DNA from: Parvibaculum sp.
Lineage (GTDB): Bacteria; Pseudomonadota; Alphaproteobacteria; Parvibaculales; Parvibaculaceae
Direction of reading: 5' to 3'
NCBI GenBank assembly: GCA_030649335.1
Contig: JAUSLL010000089.1
Location: 1-64,000, forward strand
DNA: 64,000 nucleotides
The notes below the pieces were generated by a model that searched no databases, was not told where the DNA came from, and saw nothing but the letters and a program-made list of their open reading frames with translations. Numbering within the stretch: position 1 is the first letter of the stretch; every line of letters starts with the position of its first letter. The position numbers were made by a program, and so were the translations under genes. This document shows positions 40,323 to 51,225 of this stretch, piece after piece.

Positions 40323-42388
40323 CCGCGTCCGGCGTGACTACGTCCCAGCAAAGCTTCGATGGCAAGGCGCCGTGCCTCACCGTCGAGTTGGACCGCTCTG
40401 AGACTTGATACGCTTTGCGCAACAGCTTGTCGGTCTGCGCTCTCCGGCCCCCCAGGCCCGATTGCAACAAGTGACAGCAACACAACTTCGCCCCGTGAGC
40501 CTTTCAGCCCGGCGGAATGAAGTTGGTTGAGGAGTGTTTCCGGCGCACCGACACTGCGGGGCGCCGAGACCAGGGCTTCGAGTACGATTTGCGGCAGCAC
40601 TTGTCCTGACGCATCGAAGATCATGGCCTCCGTGGCCGCGAAATTTTGGGTCGCGGCAACTCCGGATTTGAGATCAGAAGCGATCTCGGCGGCAAGCGAA
40701 GGATCAATGGGACGAAGCCCGTTGGGATCGCTCACACGCATAAGGGCAGTCAGTTCCCGCCGGTCGCGGCCCAATGCGGGGCCGCCCTGATTGACGAGCG
40801 TAAACCATTTCAATGTGTTGGGGCGGTCACCCGCCATGATGAAGGCCCGCGTGGCAGCAGGCGCAAAACCGGCAACAAGCGGCGAAGGCTCAAGCGCTGA
40901 GAGCCATGGCATGACGGCCCCGACGCCTGCGCGGTAGACACCCGCCGTCTCGCTCGACGACAGATAGGTCGCCATCAAAGCCGCCCGATCAGTGGGCAGC
41001 ACTTCAGCGGCAATCGCCTGATAGAGAAGCGCGCTGCGCAGCGCTGATTCTTTCGGATACAGACCGGCTTTCGCGCCTTCAAGATCATCGGCAGAAAATT
41101 TGACGATGCCGTAAAGCTTGCCAAGTTCATCGCCGCTAAGAATGCCCATAGATGCGGCGCGTTCGCCTGCTGCAATGCGCACCTGCGGCGCAAGGCTATC
41201 ATCCGCCGCCATCAGCTTGACAACGGCAGGTACCGCGATGGTACCGGCATTGTCCGGCAGCGGACGCTTGGCCAGTTTATAAAATCGCGCGTCGAGCGCA
41301 TCGATGGATTTCGGTGCAGGCGCTTTGAGCTTCAACCCGTCATTGGCTTCAGCAGCAAGCGAATAAAATAGCGGATTGTCGTAACCCTCCTCGCGCGCAA
41401 GATCGAGCGTCACGTTGGCGGCCGAATTATTACCCGACGAAATCTGACAAAAGGCGGATAACCGCGTCGCGAAAGCATCAAACTCATCATGCGCGGGATC
41501 ATTACCCGCAGGCAGATTGGAAAGCTCGCTACAGGCGGATTTGTCGTCGGCCAGCGCCAGCGCAGCCCGGGCCCGCGCGACGGCAACCGGCGTCGATGTA
41601 TCCGCAAGCGTGCCGCGACCGAGTTCGGCGGCAAGATCCGCACGACCGGATGCAATCAGACGATCAAGACGCAGCGCCAGCAGAGACCCGCCACCCGACG
41701 GGCCTTCAGGCGGTGTGGCACTTGTGAGCAAAAGGCGGCGGGCAAGATCATTGGCCACAGGTGAGGGCGTGCCGACAGGCATCATGGCAAGAAACTGGTC
41801 CACATTGGAGCGTGTCGCGCCGCGCCACATATCCGTGCCGAAGCCACCGTCATTGCTGCCGATAAGACCGGCGGCGGAGGCGTCAACGCTGCCAAGCTCT
41901 CCCATACTGATGCCCGCACCCGCTCTTCCGGGTACGGAGGAGACATCGCGCAAGGGCTGGACGTCCGGCATGTTATCACCCGACGGAAACGCCGTGTCGG
42001 GGCGCGCGGCCCGGGCAGCGGCGGCAGGATCGCCCTCTTCGACAACCGGCGCGGTGGCACCGGCAAAGCCGGGCGGCAGAATGGGTTGCGGACCGGCACC
42101 AAGGCGTGCGGGCGCGGCGGTGTTCGCGGGCGGCAATGTGCCGTCAGCGGGAAGCGTGCGCGTGGTTGTGCGCCCGTCAGATCCTGTCGTGGTCACCGTG
42201 CCCGGCACAATGGTTTTGCCCGCAGGCATGGTGCCCAGCACCGCCTCTTCGGCCATTGCGGGCACAAGGATGGCGGGCACAAGGGAAGCCGACAGCGCAA
42301 CAAAAAGCGCCGTCACAGCAAACCGTGCTGCCAGAACCTGCAATGACGCACCGGTCGTCAGACCGGCATTAGCGCGGGAACTGATCAT
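40319..42388 (-). CDS. conserved hypothetical exported protein (689 aa)
   Basis: Hydrophobic signal-like N-terminus (AVTALFVALSASLVPAILVPAMA), long helical Ala-rich body; 4-bp overlap with xerD. Confidence 0.75.
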   Translation of the reverse strand: MISSRANAGLTTGASLQVLAARFAVTALFVALSASLVPAILVPAMAEEAVLGTMPAGKTIVPGTVTTTGSDGRTTTRTLPADGTLPPANTAAPARLGAGPQPILPPGFAGATAPVVEEGDPAAAARAARPDTAFPSGDNMPDVQPLRDVSSVPGRAGAGISMGELGSVDASAAGLIGSNDGGFGTDMWRGATRSNVDQFLAMMPVGTPSPVANDLARRLLLTSATPPEGPSGGGSLLALRLDRLIASGRADLAAELGRGTLADTSTPVAVARARAALALADDKSACSELSNLPAGNDPAHDEFDAFATRLSAFCQISSGNNSAANVTLDLAREEGYDNPLFYSLAAEANDGLKLKAPAPKSIDALDARFYKLAKRPLPDNAGTIAVPAVVKLMAADDSLAPQVRIAAGERAASMGILSGDELGKLYGIVKFSADDLEGAKAGLYPKESALRSALLYQAIAAEVLPTDRAALMATYLSSSETAGVYRAGVGAVMPWLSALEPSPLVAGFAPAATRAFIMAGDRPNTLKWFTLVNQGGPALGRDRRELTALMRVSDPNGLRPIDPSLAAEIASDLKSGVAATQNFAATEAMIFDASGQVLPQIVLEALVSAPRSVGAPETLLNQLHSAGLKGSRGEVVLLSLVAIGPGGPESADRQAVAQSVSSLRAVQLDGEARRLAIEALLGRSHAGRG

Positions 42389-42512
42389 CGGGGAGCACTT
42401 TTTCAACTGACTGTACCGGCGCGGAGCCCGCCTGCCCGAGATAGATAAGCCCGCCGCCGATGGCGGCAAGCAGAAGAAGGGTAATCACTAGGAAACGCAC
42501 GAGGCTGTTCAT
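42369..42512 (-). CDS. 47-aa single-TM small protein
   Basis: MNSLVRFLVITLLLLAAIGGGLIYLGQAGSAPVQSVEKVLPDDQFPR; overlaps the start of the 689-aa gene by 20 bp. The longer tracked ORF is likely over-extended. Confidence 0.65.
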   Translation of the reverse strand: MNSLVRFLVITLLLLAAIGGGLIYLGQAGSAPVQSVEKVLPDDQFPR

Positions 42513-42809
42513 GGCACTTTCGATCTGTTCTTGCCGCGTCAAAGCGCGGCTCAATGGGGTAGCTTCGGGAAGAAACAGCCCCCGTTCGGGGGCCGGTTCA
42601 ACAATATGATAGCTTTCCCCATAATCCGAAATACAGGTTTTGAATTTCCAACTTATGTACGGCTTGCGGCGAAATTTGGGCGCGGGCAGTCGCTCGGTGC
42701 TATAGGTTGAGGCCGAAACGCCCGAATAGGGCAAAAAGACCTGCCGGACCCTGCCTCTTGGCCAAAGATTTGCCTGAGGCGAGGCCCGATATAGACATTA
42801 AGTATTATA

Positions 42810-43433
42810 ATGACCGAGCCCCGATCCCCGGCTGAGCCTATGCCGGACCTCGCCTCCGAAGCGCAAGCCCCGGCTTTGACGTCGCTGCCCGCGCGTTCCA
42901 TCGAACGCTCGATTGTGCTTGTGGGTCTGATGGGGGCTGGCAAAACAACGGTAGGCCGACGCCTTGCCCAGCGACTGGGGCTTGATTTTGTCGATGCTGA
43001 TATCGAAATCGAGCGGGCGGCAGGCGAAACCATTCCTGAAATTTTCGAGCACCGTGGCGAAGCGGCTTTCCGCGAAGGCGAGCGCCGCGTGATTGCCCGC
43101 CTGCTGGACGAAGGCCCCAAAGTGCTGGCCACCGGCGGCGGCGCTTTCATGGACCCGACCACGCGCCAGAACATCACCGCGCGCGGCATATCCATTTGGC
43201 TGCGCGCCGATCTGGATGTCCTGATGCGCCGCGTCTCACGCCGCAACAACCGCCCGCTGCTGAAACAGGGTGACCCGCGCGCGACGATGGAGCGGCTCAT
43301 CAATGAACGCTATCCTGTCTATGCAGCGGCCGACATCACGGTCGAAAGCATTGAAGGCCCGCATGAAACCGTGGTCGATGATGTCATCACACATCTGAAC
43401 ACCTATCGCCAAACACCTGAGCAAAACACATGA
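42810..43433 (+). CDS. aroK: shikimate kinase
   Basis: LMGAGKTTVGRRLA, ATGGGAF motifs; adjacent aroB. Confidence 0.95.
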   Translation: MTEPRSPAEPMPDLASEAQAPALTSLPARSIERSIVLVGLMGAGKTTVGRRLAQRLGLDFVDADIEIERAAGETIPEIFEHRGEAAFREGERRVIARLLDEGPKVLATGGGAFMDPTTRQNITARGISIWLRADLDVLMRRVSRRNNRPLLKQGDPRATMERLINERYPVYAAADITVESIEGPHETVVDDVITHLNTYRQTPEQNT

Positions 43434-44554
43434 GTGCCGCCTCACCTATCAAGACCGTCCGCGTCGAACTTGCCGACCGCGGCTATGACATTCTGGTCGG
43501 ACCGGACCTCATTGCGGACGCAGGCACACATCTGAAACCGCTGCTGCGCCGCGCCCGCGTGGCCATTGTCACGGACGAAACGGTTGCGGGCTTTCATCTG
43601 GGCGCACTCACCGCAAGCCTCGATGCGCACGGCATCCGGCATGACACACTCATCCTCACGCCCGGCGAGGCGACCAAACGCTTCAGCGAATTGCAGCGCG
43701 TAACGGAATGGATTTTGGAAACCGGCATCGAGCGCGGCGATCTTGTCATCGCACTCGGCGGTGGCGTTATCGGCGACCTCACGGGCTTTGCCGCCTCCAT
43801 CGCACGGCGCGGCGTCGATTTCGCGCAGATTCCCACGACGCTGCTCTCTCAGGTCGATTCATCTGTGGGCGGCAAGACAGGTATCAACACGGCACAGGGC
43901 AAAAACCTTGCAGGCGCCTTCTATCAGCCGCGCCTCGTACTGGCCGACACAAGCGCACTGGCAACCCTGCCCATGCGCGAGCTGATGGCAGGCTACGCCG
44001 AAGTCGTCAAATACGGGCTCATCAACGACCGGCCTTTCTTTGACTGGCTCGAAGTCAATCTCGACGCGATCAAAGCGGGCGATGTGGCAGCCCGCACCTA
44101 TGCGATTGTCAAAAGCTGTGAGGCCAAAGCCCATATCGTGGCGCTCGATGAACGCGAGAGCAATGTGCGCGCACTGCTGAACCTTGGCCACACATTCGGC
44201 CATGCGCTGGAAGCGGCCACCGGCTTTTCACAAAAACTCGTGCACGGCGAAGGCGTCGCGGTCGGCATGGCGCTCGCCTTCGACCTTTCCGCCAAGCTCG
44301 GCCTTTGTTCTGGGCAGGATGCAACGCGTCTGCGCCGCCATCTGGAACGCGCAGGCTTGCCGAACAAACTTGCTGATGTGGCCGGACCGCTGCCGGATGC
44401 TGACGGGCTCATCGCCCTGATGGGTCAGGACAAAAAAGTCGTGGACGGCAAACTCACCTTCATCCTTGCACGCGGCATCGGCGAGGCCTTCATCACCCGT
44501 GATGTGGACGCCACCCCCTTGCGCGCCCTCCTGTCCGAAAGAGAACCCGCCTGA
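43430..44554 (+). CDS. aroB: 3-dehydroquinate synthase
   Basis: LGGGVIGDLTGFAA, PTTLLSQVDSSVGGKTGIN, LNLGHTFGHALE. Confidence 0.97.
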   Translation: MSAASPIKTVRVELADRGYDILVGPDLIADAGTHLKPLLRRARVAIVTDETVAGFHLGALTASLDAHGIRHDTLILTPGEATKRFSELQRVTEWILETGIERGDLVIALGGGVIGDLTGFAASIARRGVDFAQIPTTLLSQVDSSVGGKTGINTAQGKNLAGAFYQPRLVLADTSALATLPMRELMAGYAEVVKYGLINDRPFFDWLEVNLDAIKAGDVAARTYAIVKSCEAKAHIVALDERESNVRALLNLGHTFGHALEAATGFSQKLVHGEGVAVGMALAFDLSAKLGLCSGQDATRLRRHLERAGLPNKLADVAGPLPDADGLIALMGQDKKVVDGKLTFILARGIGEAFITRDVDATPLRALLSEREPA

Positions 44555-45843
44555 TGATCTCGATGAGCCTCGGCCTGACCATTGCGTCGATTGTGATCCT
44601 GATCGCGCTATCGGCTTTTTTCTCCGGCTCGGAAACGGCGCTGACGGCGGCATCGCGCGCGCGCATGAACCGCTTAGCTGAAGAAAAAAATAAACGCGCC
44701 GCACTGGTGCTTAAACTCACAGACAATCTGGAACGTCTGATCGGGGCGCTGCTGCTGGGCAACAACCTCGTCAATATTTTGGCCTCGGCGCTCGCCACCA
44801 CCGTCTTCCTCAGCCTCTTCGGCGACGCAGGCGTTGTTTACGCGACACTCGTCATGACCGCGGTGGTTGTGATTTTTGCCGAAGTCATGCCCAAGACCTA
44901 TGCCATCACCAACACCGACCGCTTCGCGCTCGCCGTGGTGCCGATCCTGCGCGTCATCGTCTGGGTCTTCGCGCCGATCACCATGACAGTGCAATGGATC
45001 GTGCGCGGCGTGATGCGTGTCTTCGGTGTCGATATCAGCGAAACCGCCAATGTCTTGTCGGCGCGCGAAGAGTTGCGCGGCGCGATCAACCTACATCACC
45101 GCGAGGCCGGCCTGATCAAGCGCGACCGCGACATGCTGGGCGGTATTCTCGACCTCTCCGACCTCGATGTGTCTGACATCATGGTCCACCGCAAGAACAT
45201 GACGATGCTCGACGCTTCCGCAGGCAATGAAGCGCTTGTCGCAGAAGTGCTTGCCGCTCAGCACACCCGCCTGCCGCTGTGGAAGGACGAACCGGACAAC
45301 ATCGTCGGCGTGTTGCACTCCAAAGACTTGCTGCGTGCCGTCGCCGGTGCCGGATGGAAGCCCGACGCGATCAAGGTGCTCGACGTCGCGAGCGAACCCT
45401 GGTTCATCCCCGACACGACGCCGCTGCAGAGCCAGCTCAACGCCTTCCTCCGCCGCAAAGCGCATTTTGCGCTGGTGGTGGATGAATACGGCGGGCTGAT
45501 GGGTCTCATCACGCTGGAAGATATCTTGGAAGAGATCGTCGGCGATATTTCCGACGAACATGACATCGACCGCGCGCGCATCCGCATCCAGTCCGATGGT
45601 TCGGTGATTGTCGCAGGCGCTTTGCCGATCCGCGATCTGAACCGTGCGCTCGACTGGGCGCTGCCGGACGACGAAGCAACGACGATTGCGGGCCTCGTCA
45701 TCCACGAGGCGCGCGCGATCCCTGAAGTGGGACAGGCGTTTAATTTTCACGGGGCGAAATTTGAAATCCTGCGCCGCCAGCGCAATCAGCTTGCCGTGCT
45801 GCGCGTGACGCCCAATCGGGCGCGTGTAACACCGAAGAAGTAA
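44554..45843 (+). CDS. HlyC/CorC family transporter (DUF21-CBS-CorC_HlyC)
   Basis: FFSGSETALTAASRARM, CBS region, FALVVDEYGGLMGLITLEDILEEIVGDI. Confidence 0.94.
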   Translation: MISMSLGLTIASIVILIALSAFFSGSETALTAASRARMNRLAEEKNKRAALVLKLTDNLERLIGALLLGNNLVNILASALATTVFLSLFGDAGVVYATLVMTAVVVIFAEVMPKTYAITNTDRFALAVVPILRVIVWVFAPITMTVQWIVRGVMRVFGVDISETANVLSAREELRGAINLHHREAGLIKRDRDMLGGILDLSDLDVSDIMVHRKNMTMLDASAGNEALVAEVLAAQHTRLPLWKDEPDNIVGVLHSKDLLRAVAGAGWKPDAIKVLDVASEPWFIPDTTPLQSQLNAFLRRKAHFALVVDEYGGLMGLITLEDILEEIVGDISDEHDIDRARIRIQSDGSVIVAGALPIRDLNRALDWALPDDEATTIAGLVIHEARAIPEVGQAFNFHGAKFEILRRQRNQLAVLRVTPNRARVTPKK

Positions 45844-45849
45844 AGCAGC

Positions 45850-46125
45850 TTACTTCGCCGCTTCCGCAGGCGTTTGCGTCTTCAATGCCAGTGCATGAAT
45901 AGGATTGTCGATTTCATTTTTGAGCACCCCCGTCACCATACGGTGACGCTGAACGCGCGAAACATCTTCAAAGGCGCTCGATACAATCGTCACATGAAAA
46001 TGCGTTTCGACGCCCGGTCGATGGCCTGCGTGACCCTGATGCTGGTGAGACTGATCCTCGACCACAAGGGAGAGCGGCGAAAATGCCGTTTTGAGCTTTT
46101 GTTCGATGATTTCAGCAATCGTCAC
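45850..46125 (-). CDS. BolA family protein
   Basis: VEDQSHQHQGHAGHRPGVETHFHVTIVSSAFEDVSRVQRHRMV. Confidence 0.92.
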   Translation of the reverse strand: MTIAEIIEQKLKTAFSPLSLVVEDQSHQHQGHAGHRPGVETHFHVTIVSSAFEDVSRVQRHRMVTGVLKNEIDNPIHALALKTQTPAEAAK

Positions 46126-46219
46126 GCAACATCTCCGGAGCTTTTAGTGTTATAGTCCTCGACCCTAACCCGCCCGACCTTTTTTTGCACTTCCTGCCAA
46201 CTGAATACCGGACCTGACC

Positions 46220-46888
46220 TTGACCTCTGATTTTTTCGACAGCATCCGCATCGCGCCCCGCAAAAAACGCGGGCTTGAAGGCACCAAGGAAGCGCGTGAG
46301 GAAATGAAAGCCCGCGCCGAAGCCAAGCCCTGTAGCTGGGACGGCTGCGCCTTGACGGGCAAACACCGCGCGCCCGGCCTAGCAAATGCCAATGGCGGCC
46401 TCAACGGCAAAGACACGACCTATCGCTGGTTCTGCGACAAGCACATCAAAGAATTCAACGCCAATTACGACTTTTTCCAAGGGATGACAGCCGCTGAAGT
46501 GGCCAAATTCCAGCGTGAAGGCCTGACCGGCCACCGCCCGACATGGGGCCTAGGCGTCAATGCCGCCCCCAATTACAGTCAGGGCTTTGATAAAAACGGC
46601 AAAAGGGCAGGTGCCGCCTTCCGCGACAGTTACGCCCTTTTTGGCGATGACGCAGCGTCAAACGAAGATAACACCCCTCGCCGCCCGCGCATCAAGCCAT
46701 TACAGCGACAGGCTTTGCGCACAATGGACCTTGAGGAAACCGCCACCTTGATCGAGATTAAGTCCCGGTATAAGGAACTTGTGAAGCGACATCACCCAGA
46801 CGCCAATGGCGGCGACCGATCCGCTGAAGAACGCCTGCGCAAAGTCATTCAAGCCTATGACTACCTACGCAAGAGCGGCTTCTGCTAA
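46220..46888 (+). CDS. J domain-containing protein (DnaJ-like), probable TTG start
   Basis: C-terminal TATLIEIKSRYKELVKRHHPDANGGDRSAEERLRKVIQAYDYLRKSGFC with HPD motif. Confidence 0.92.
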   Translation: MTSDFFDSIRIAPRKKRGLEGTKEAREEMKARAEAKPCSWDGCALTGKHRAPGLANANGGLNGKDTTYRWFCDKHIKEFNANYDFFQGMTAAEVAKFQREGLTGHRPTWGLGVNAAPNYSQGFDKNGKRAGAAFRDSYALFGDDAASNEDNTPRRPRIKPLQRQALRTMDLEETATLIEIKSRYKELVKRHHPDANGGDRSAEERLRKVIQAYDYLRKSGFC

Positions 46889-47036
46889 TCTGCACTGATG
46901 CTGTTTGAACGAGAATTTGGCAAGGCCTGAACGCGCATGTGTTCAGGTCCCGCGCGGCGGATGAGTAAGCCTCCCGCGCAGTAGTGAAATCTGACCGCTC
47001 TTCATTCCGGGCGGCGCGACTTTGGAAGCAGGACCG

Positions 47037-48032
47037 ATGAGCGTAGATGTAACGGGTACAATGTCGTTGAGCGAACCGGACACGAAAGTGAATGTCCGCG
47101 ACGTGTTCAAAATCGACGTGGACATGATGGTGCCGGCCTTCTCCAAGGGCAGCGAATATGTGCCTGACCTTGATCCGGACTATCTGTTCGACCGCGACAC
47201 GACGCTCGCCATTCTCGCAGGCTTTGCCTTCAACCGCCGCGTCATGGTGCAGGGCTATCACGGCACGGGCAAATCAACCCACATTGAGCAGGTCGCCGCG
47301 CGCCTCAACTGGCCGTGCATCCGCATCAACCTCGACAGCCACATCTCCCGTATCGACCTCGTCGGTAAGGACGCGATTGTGCTGCGCGAAGGCAAGCAGG
47401 TCACAGAATTCCGCGAAGGCCTGCTGCCATGGGCTTTGCAGCACCCCGTCGCGCTCGTCTTTGACGAATATGACGCGGGCCGTCCTGACGTGATGTTCGT
47501 GATCCAGCGCATTCTCGAAGTTTCCGGCAAGCTGACGCTGCTCGACCAGAACCGCGTCATCCGCCCGCATAATGCCTTCCGCCTGTTCTCGACGGCCAAC
47601 ACCGTGGGTCTCGGTGATACATCGGGCCTCTATCACGGCACGCAGCAAATCAACCAGGGCCAGATGGACCGCTGGAACATCGTCACGACGCTCAACTATC
47701 TGAGCCATGACGCTGAAACCGCCATCATGGTGTCGAAGCTGAAGTCGTATCAGACCGAAGGCGGCAAAAAGACAATCGGCGCAATGGTGCGTGTCGCTGA
47801 TCTCACGCGCTCGGCTTTCATCAACGGCGATATCTCGACCGTGATGAGCCCGCGCACCGTGCTGACATGGGCTGAGAACGCCGAGATTTTCGGTGGTGAT
47901 GTGGGCTTTGCCTTCCGCCTCACCTTCCTCAACAAATGCGATGAGCTGGAACGTGCAACGGTTGCCGAATTCTACCAGCGTTGCTTTGGTGAAGATCTGC
48001 CCGACAGCGCCGCCAAGATCATGGTCGCCTGA
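47037..48032 (+). CDS. cobS: cobaltochelatase subunit CobS
   Basis: [42 protein letters not shown] (MoxR-like AAA+). Confidence 0.97.
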   Translation: MSVDVTGTMSLSEPDTKVNVRDVFKIDVDMMVPAFSKGSEYVPDLDPDYLFDRDTTLAILAGFAFNRRVMVQGYHGTGKSTHIEQVAARLNWPCIRINLDSHISRIDLVGKDAIVLREGKQVTEFREGLLPWALQHPVALVFDEYDAGRPDVMFVIQRILEVSGKLTLLDQNRVIRPHNAFRLFSTANTVGLGDTSGLYHGTQQINQGQMDRWNIVTTLNYLSHDAETAIMVSKLKSYQTEGGKKTIGAMVRVADLTRSAFINGDISTVMSPRTVLTWAENAEIFGGDVGFAFRLTFLNKCDELERATVAEFYQRCFGEDLPDSAAKIMVA

Positions 48033-48055
48033 GGCCATTTGCCCGAGAAGGCGCA

Positions 48056-49960
48056 TTGTCGATGAGTAGCAAAGAAGGTCCGGTCGAACCGTTCAAGCGC
48101 GCGCTGACAACCGCGATGCGCACGATTGCGGAAAATGCCGAACTCAATGTGACTTTTGGCACGGAGCCTCCGGGCCTCAGGGGCCTGCGTGCGCGCCTGC
48201 CCATGCCGAGCCGCACCCTGCCGCCCGAAGAAGTCGCACAAGTCCGCGGCGTCGCCGACAGTTATGCCCTGCGCCTTGCCCATCACGATGAAAAGATCAA
48301 CGCGCGCCTGCAGCCCGAAGGCGGCAATGCGCTTGCTGTCTTTGATGCGGTGGAACAGGCCCGTGTTGAAGCCATCGGCGCCAATCAGATGATGGGCATG
48401 GGGCAGAACCTTGCCGCCGCCCTTGAGCAACGCGCCCTGTCGCGCGGCTACAACCGCATCAAAACACGCGACGAGGCACCGCTGGCCGAAGCCGTTGCCA
48501 TGATCGTGCGCGAACAACTGACAGGTCTCAAGCCACCGCCCGCGACGCAGACACTCGTCGATCTGTGGCGTCCGTGGATCGAAGAGAAAGCCGGCAAAGA
48601 CCTCGCACGACTGCGCGACATTGCAGACGATCAGGTGGCCTTTGCGCGCGTCACACGCGACATCCTGAAAGACCTCGACATGGGGTCTGAGCTTGGTCAG
48701 CCGCAGGATGACCAGTCCGAAGACAGCGACAGCGAAGACGGCGACAGCGAGCAATCGTCCGACGACAGCCAGTCCGGTGAAGCCGAACAGCAGGACGGTG
48801 CCTCCGCCGACAAAGTCGAGTATGCCGAAGGCGAAGGCGAAGAAGGCGACGAGCAGACGGTCGAAGTTGAAAGCGACGATCAGGCGCTCGACGGCGAAAC
48901 CGACGAAGCAAGCGAAGGCACGCAGCCCTGGCGGCCCAATCAGGGTGCCGATGGTCCTGCCCGCGACGCATACAAAGTCTTTGCCGCCCAATATGACGAA
49001 GTGATAGCCGCCGAAGACCTCTGCGACATCGAAGAGCTTGGCCGCTTGCGCCAATATCTCGATCAGCAATTGCAGCAGATGCAGGGCGTTGTTTCGCGCC
49101 TCGCCAACCGCCTGCAGCGCCGCTTGCTCGCCAAGCAGAACCGCACATGGGAATTCGATCTGGAAGAAGGCATCCTCGATGCCGGACGCCTGACGCGCGT
49201 GGTCACAGACCCGATGCACCCGCTGTCGTTCAAGATCGAACACGACATGAATTTCCGCGACACGGTGGTGACGCTGCTGATCGACAATTCAGGTTCGATG
49301 CGCGGGCGCCCAATCACGGTCGCGGCCATGTGCGCGGACATTCTGGCGCGCACGCTGGAACGCTGCGCCGTGAAGGTCGAAATTCTGGGCTTCACAACCC
49401 GCGCCTGGAAGGGCGGCCAATCGCGCGAGCGGTGGCTGGCCGACGGCAAGCCCGCCATGCCCGGACGCCTGAACGATCTGCGCCACATCATCTATAAAGC
49501 CGCCGACAGTCCGTGGCGTCGTGCGCGCCGCAACCTCGGCCTGATGATGCGCGAAGGTCTGCTAAAAGAAAACATCGACGGCGAGGCGCTGATTTGGGCG
49601 CATAATCGCCTGCTCGCCCGTCCCGAACAGCGCCGCATCCTGATGGTGATTTCAGACGGTGCGCCGGTGGACGACTCGACGCTCTCGGTTAACGCGGGCA
49701 ATTATCTCGAACGTCATCTGCGCTCGGTCATCGAACAGATCGAAACGCGTTCGCCCGTCGAACTCATCGCCATCGGCATCGGCCATGATGTGACACGCTA
49801 CTATCGCCGCGCTGTCACAATCGTCGACGCTGAGCAACTTGGCGGCGTGATGACGGAAAAACTCGCCGAATTATTCGAAGACGCACATGGCACCGGCCGC
49901 GGGGCAAAACGCGCCGCAACCAAAGGCGTTTCGATGAAAGCGGCCCGCTCGGTCCGCTGA
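48056..49960 (+). CDS. cobT: cobaltochelatase subunit CobT
   Basis: Acidic linker ([18 protein letters not shown]...) and C-terminal [22 protein letters not shown]. Confidence 0.96.
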   Translation: MSMSSKEGPVEPFKRALTTAMRTIAENAELNVTFGTEPPGLRGLRARLPMPSRTLPPEEVAQVRGVADSYALRLAHHDEKINARLQPEGGNALAVFDAVEQARVEAIGANQMMGMGQNLAAALEQRALSRGYNRIKTRDEAPLAEAVAMIVREQLTGLKPPPATQTLVDLWRPWIEEKAGKDLARLRDIADDQVAFARVTRDILKDLDMGSELGQPQDDQSEDSDSEDGDSEQSSDDSQSGEAEQQDGASADKVEYAEGEGEEGDEQTVEVESDDQALDGETDEASEGTQPWRPNQGADGPARDAYKVFAAQYDEVIAAEDLCDIEELGRLRQYLDQQLQQMQGVVSRLANRLQRRLLAKQNRTWEFDLEEGILDAGRLTRVVTDPMHPLSFKIEHDMNFRDTVVTLLIDNSGSMRGRPITVAAMCADILARTLERCAVKVEILGFTTRAWKGGQSRERWLADGKPAMPGRLNDLRHIIYKAADSPWRRARRNLGLMMREGLLKENIDGEALIWAHNRLLARPEQRRILMVISDGAPVDDSTLSVNAGNYLERHLRSVIEQIETRSPVELIAIGIGHDVTRYYRRAVTIVDAEQLGGVMTEKLAELFEDAHGTGRGAKRAATKGVSMKAARSVR

Positions 49961-50058
49961 GAGCGGTCTCCCGCACAAGGTGCCGCAGCCCGCACCGCTT
50001 GTATCAGACCTGCGCCCAGATATGATGCCCTTCACAGGGTACGAGTATTTGCGCTTAA

Positions 50059-51225
50059 GTGAGGCGCATGAATGGGGTGCGTAAAATTTTCCGGCATGTA
50101 AAGGGCAGCGTCTGCGCCCGTGATCTCGCCCACAATTTGGCCCACAATCTAGTTCTGGGATTTACCTTCTGTCTCGCGTTGGCAGGCTTCACAGCCCCGC
50201 AAGCGAATGCCGATGAAGCGGGCGCATCTCTCACCCGCTTCATCGAGATCAACGCCCAGCCCGTGCGCTGGAACCCTGAGAACCGCACTGACATCAAGGC
50301 GGGTGAGCTTGAATATTCAGGCGGGCTCGAACTGACATCACCCGACAAGGCATTCGGCGGTTGGTCCGGCCTTGCCGTCAGCACAGACGGCGCAATGCTT
50401 GTTGCCGTGTCCGATGAAGCCCATTGGCTGAGCGCCCAGATCATTTATGACGAAAAAGGCCGCCTCGCCGGCTTGGCTGACGCCCGTATGTCCCCTTTGC
50501 GCGATCTCAAGGGCAAGCCCATTACGAGCAAGAACATGGGCGACGCTGAAGGTCTTGCGATCACGGGAAACGACCCGAGCAAGGGCGAGGCTTATGTGAG
50601 TTTCGAGCGCCATCACCGCATCTGGCGTTATGATCTCGGCCATTCCGGTTTCGACGCCGTGCCAAGCCAGATCGTGACCGAACGCCGGCTCGGCGGCATG
50701 CCCGCCAACTCAGGCATTGAAGCCATTGCCACGCTGCTGCCCGAAACAGGCGGCGACACACAACGCCTCATCGCCCTGAGCGAAGACGGCCGCAACGCGA
50801 ACGGCGAGCGCAAAGCCTTTCTGATCGAAGGCCGCACGGTTGAACGTCTCACCACAAAACTCGACGAGCCTTTCAAACCGACTGATGTCGCGCGCCTGCC
50901 GAACGGTGATTTTTTAATTCTGGAACGCAGCTACTCGCCGCTCGCCGGACCCGGCATGTCATTGCGTCAGGTGCCGGGCAGCGACGTGGAGGCCGGTGCG
51001 GCACTCGAAGGCCGCCTGCTCATGCGGGCCAATCACCGCAATATGATCGACAATATGGAAGGACTGGCAGTCCGTGCGGGCGACAAGGGCGAAGTGCTCG
51101 TCTATGTCATGTCGGACGATAATTACAGCCCGCTCCAGAAGACGCTGCTGATGATGTTCCGTCTGAAGCTTGCCCCCGCAGAAGGCGTGCTCACGCTCCC
51201 CCATAGCCCGACAAAGGCCGAATAG
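50059..51225 (+). CDS. esterase-like activity of phytase family protein
   Basis: Signal peptide; GGWSGLAVSTDGAMLVAVSDEAHWL..., DAEGLAI, NMEGLAV. Confidence 0.85.
   Translation: MRRMNGVRKIFRHVKGSVCARDLAHNLAHNLVLGFTFCLALAGFTAPQANADEAGASLTRFIEINAQPVRWNPENRTDIKAGELEYSGGLELTSPDKAFGGWSGLAVSTDGAMLVAVSDEAHWLSAQIIYDEKGRLAGLADARMSPLRDLKGKPITSKNMGDAEGLAITGNDPSKGEAYVSFERHHRIWRYDLGHSGFDAVPSQIVTERRLGGMPANSGIEAIATLLPETGGDTQRLIALSEDGRNANGERKAFLIEGRTVERLTTKLDEPFKPTDVARLPNGDFLILERSYSPLAGPGMSLRQVPGSDVEAGAALEGRLLMRANHRNMIDNMEGLAVRAGDKGEVLVYVMSDDNYSPLQKTLLMMFRLKLAPAEGVLTLPHSPTKAE

Noticed and set aside
40319-42469. Extended N-terminus of the 689-aa protein (MPPSAAGLSISGRRAPRR...)
   Set aside because: Signal-like hydrophobic segment fits better with start at 42388; the upstream part overlaps the 47-aa ORF.
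47972-49243. Minus-strand 423-aa ORF opposite cobT
   Set aside because: Shadow ORF; CobT frame has VWA/MIDAS motifs.
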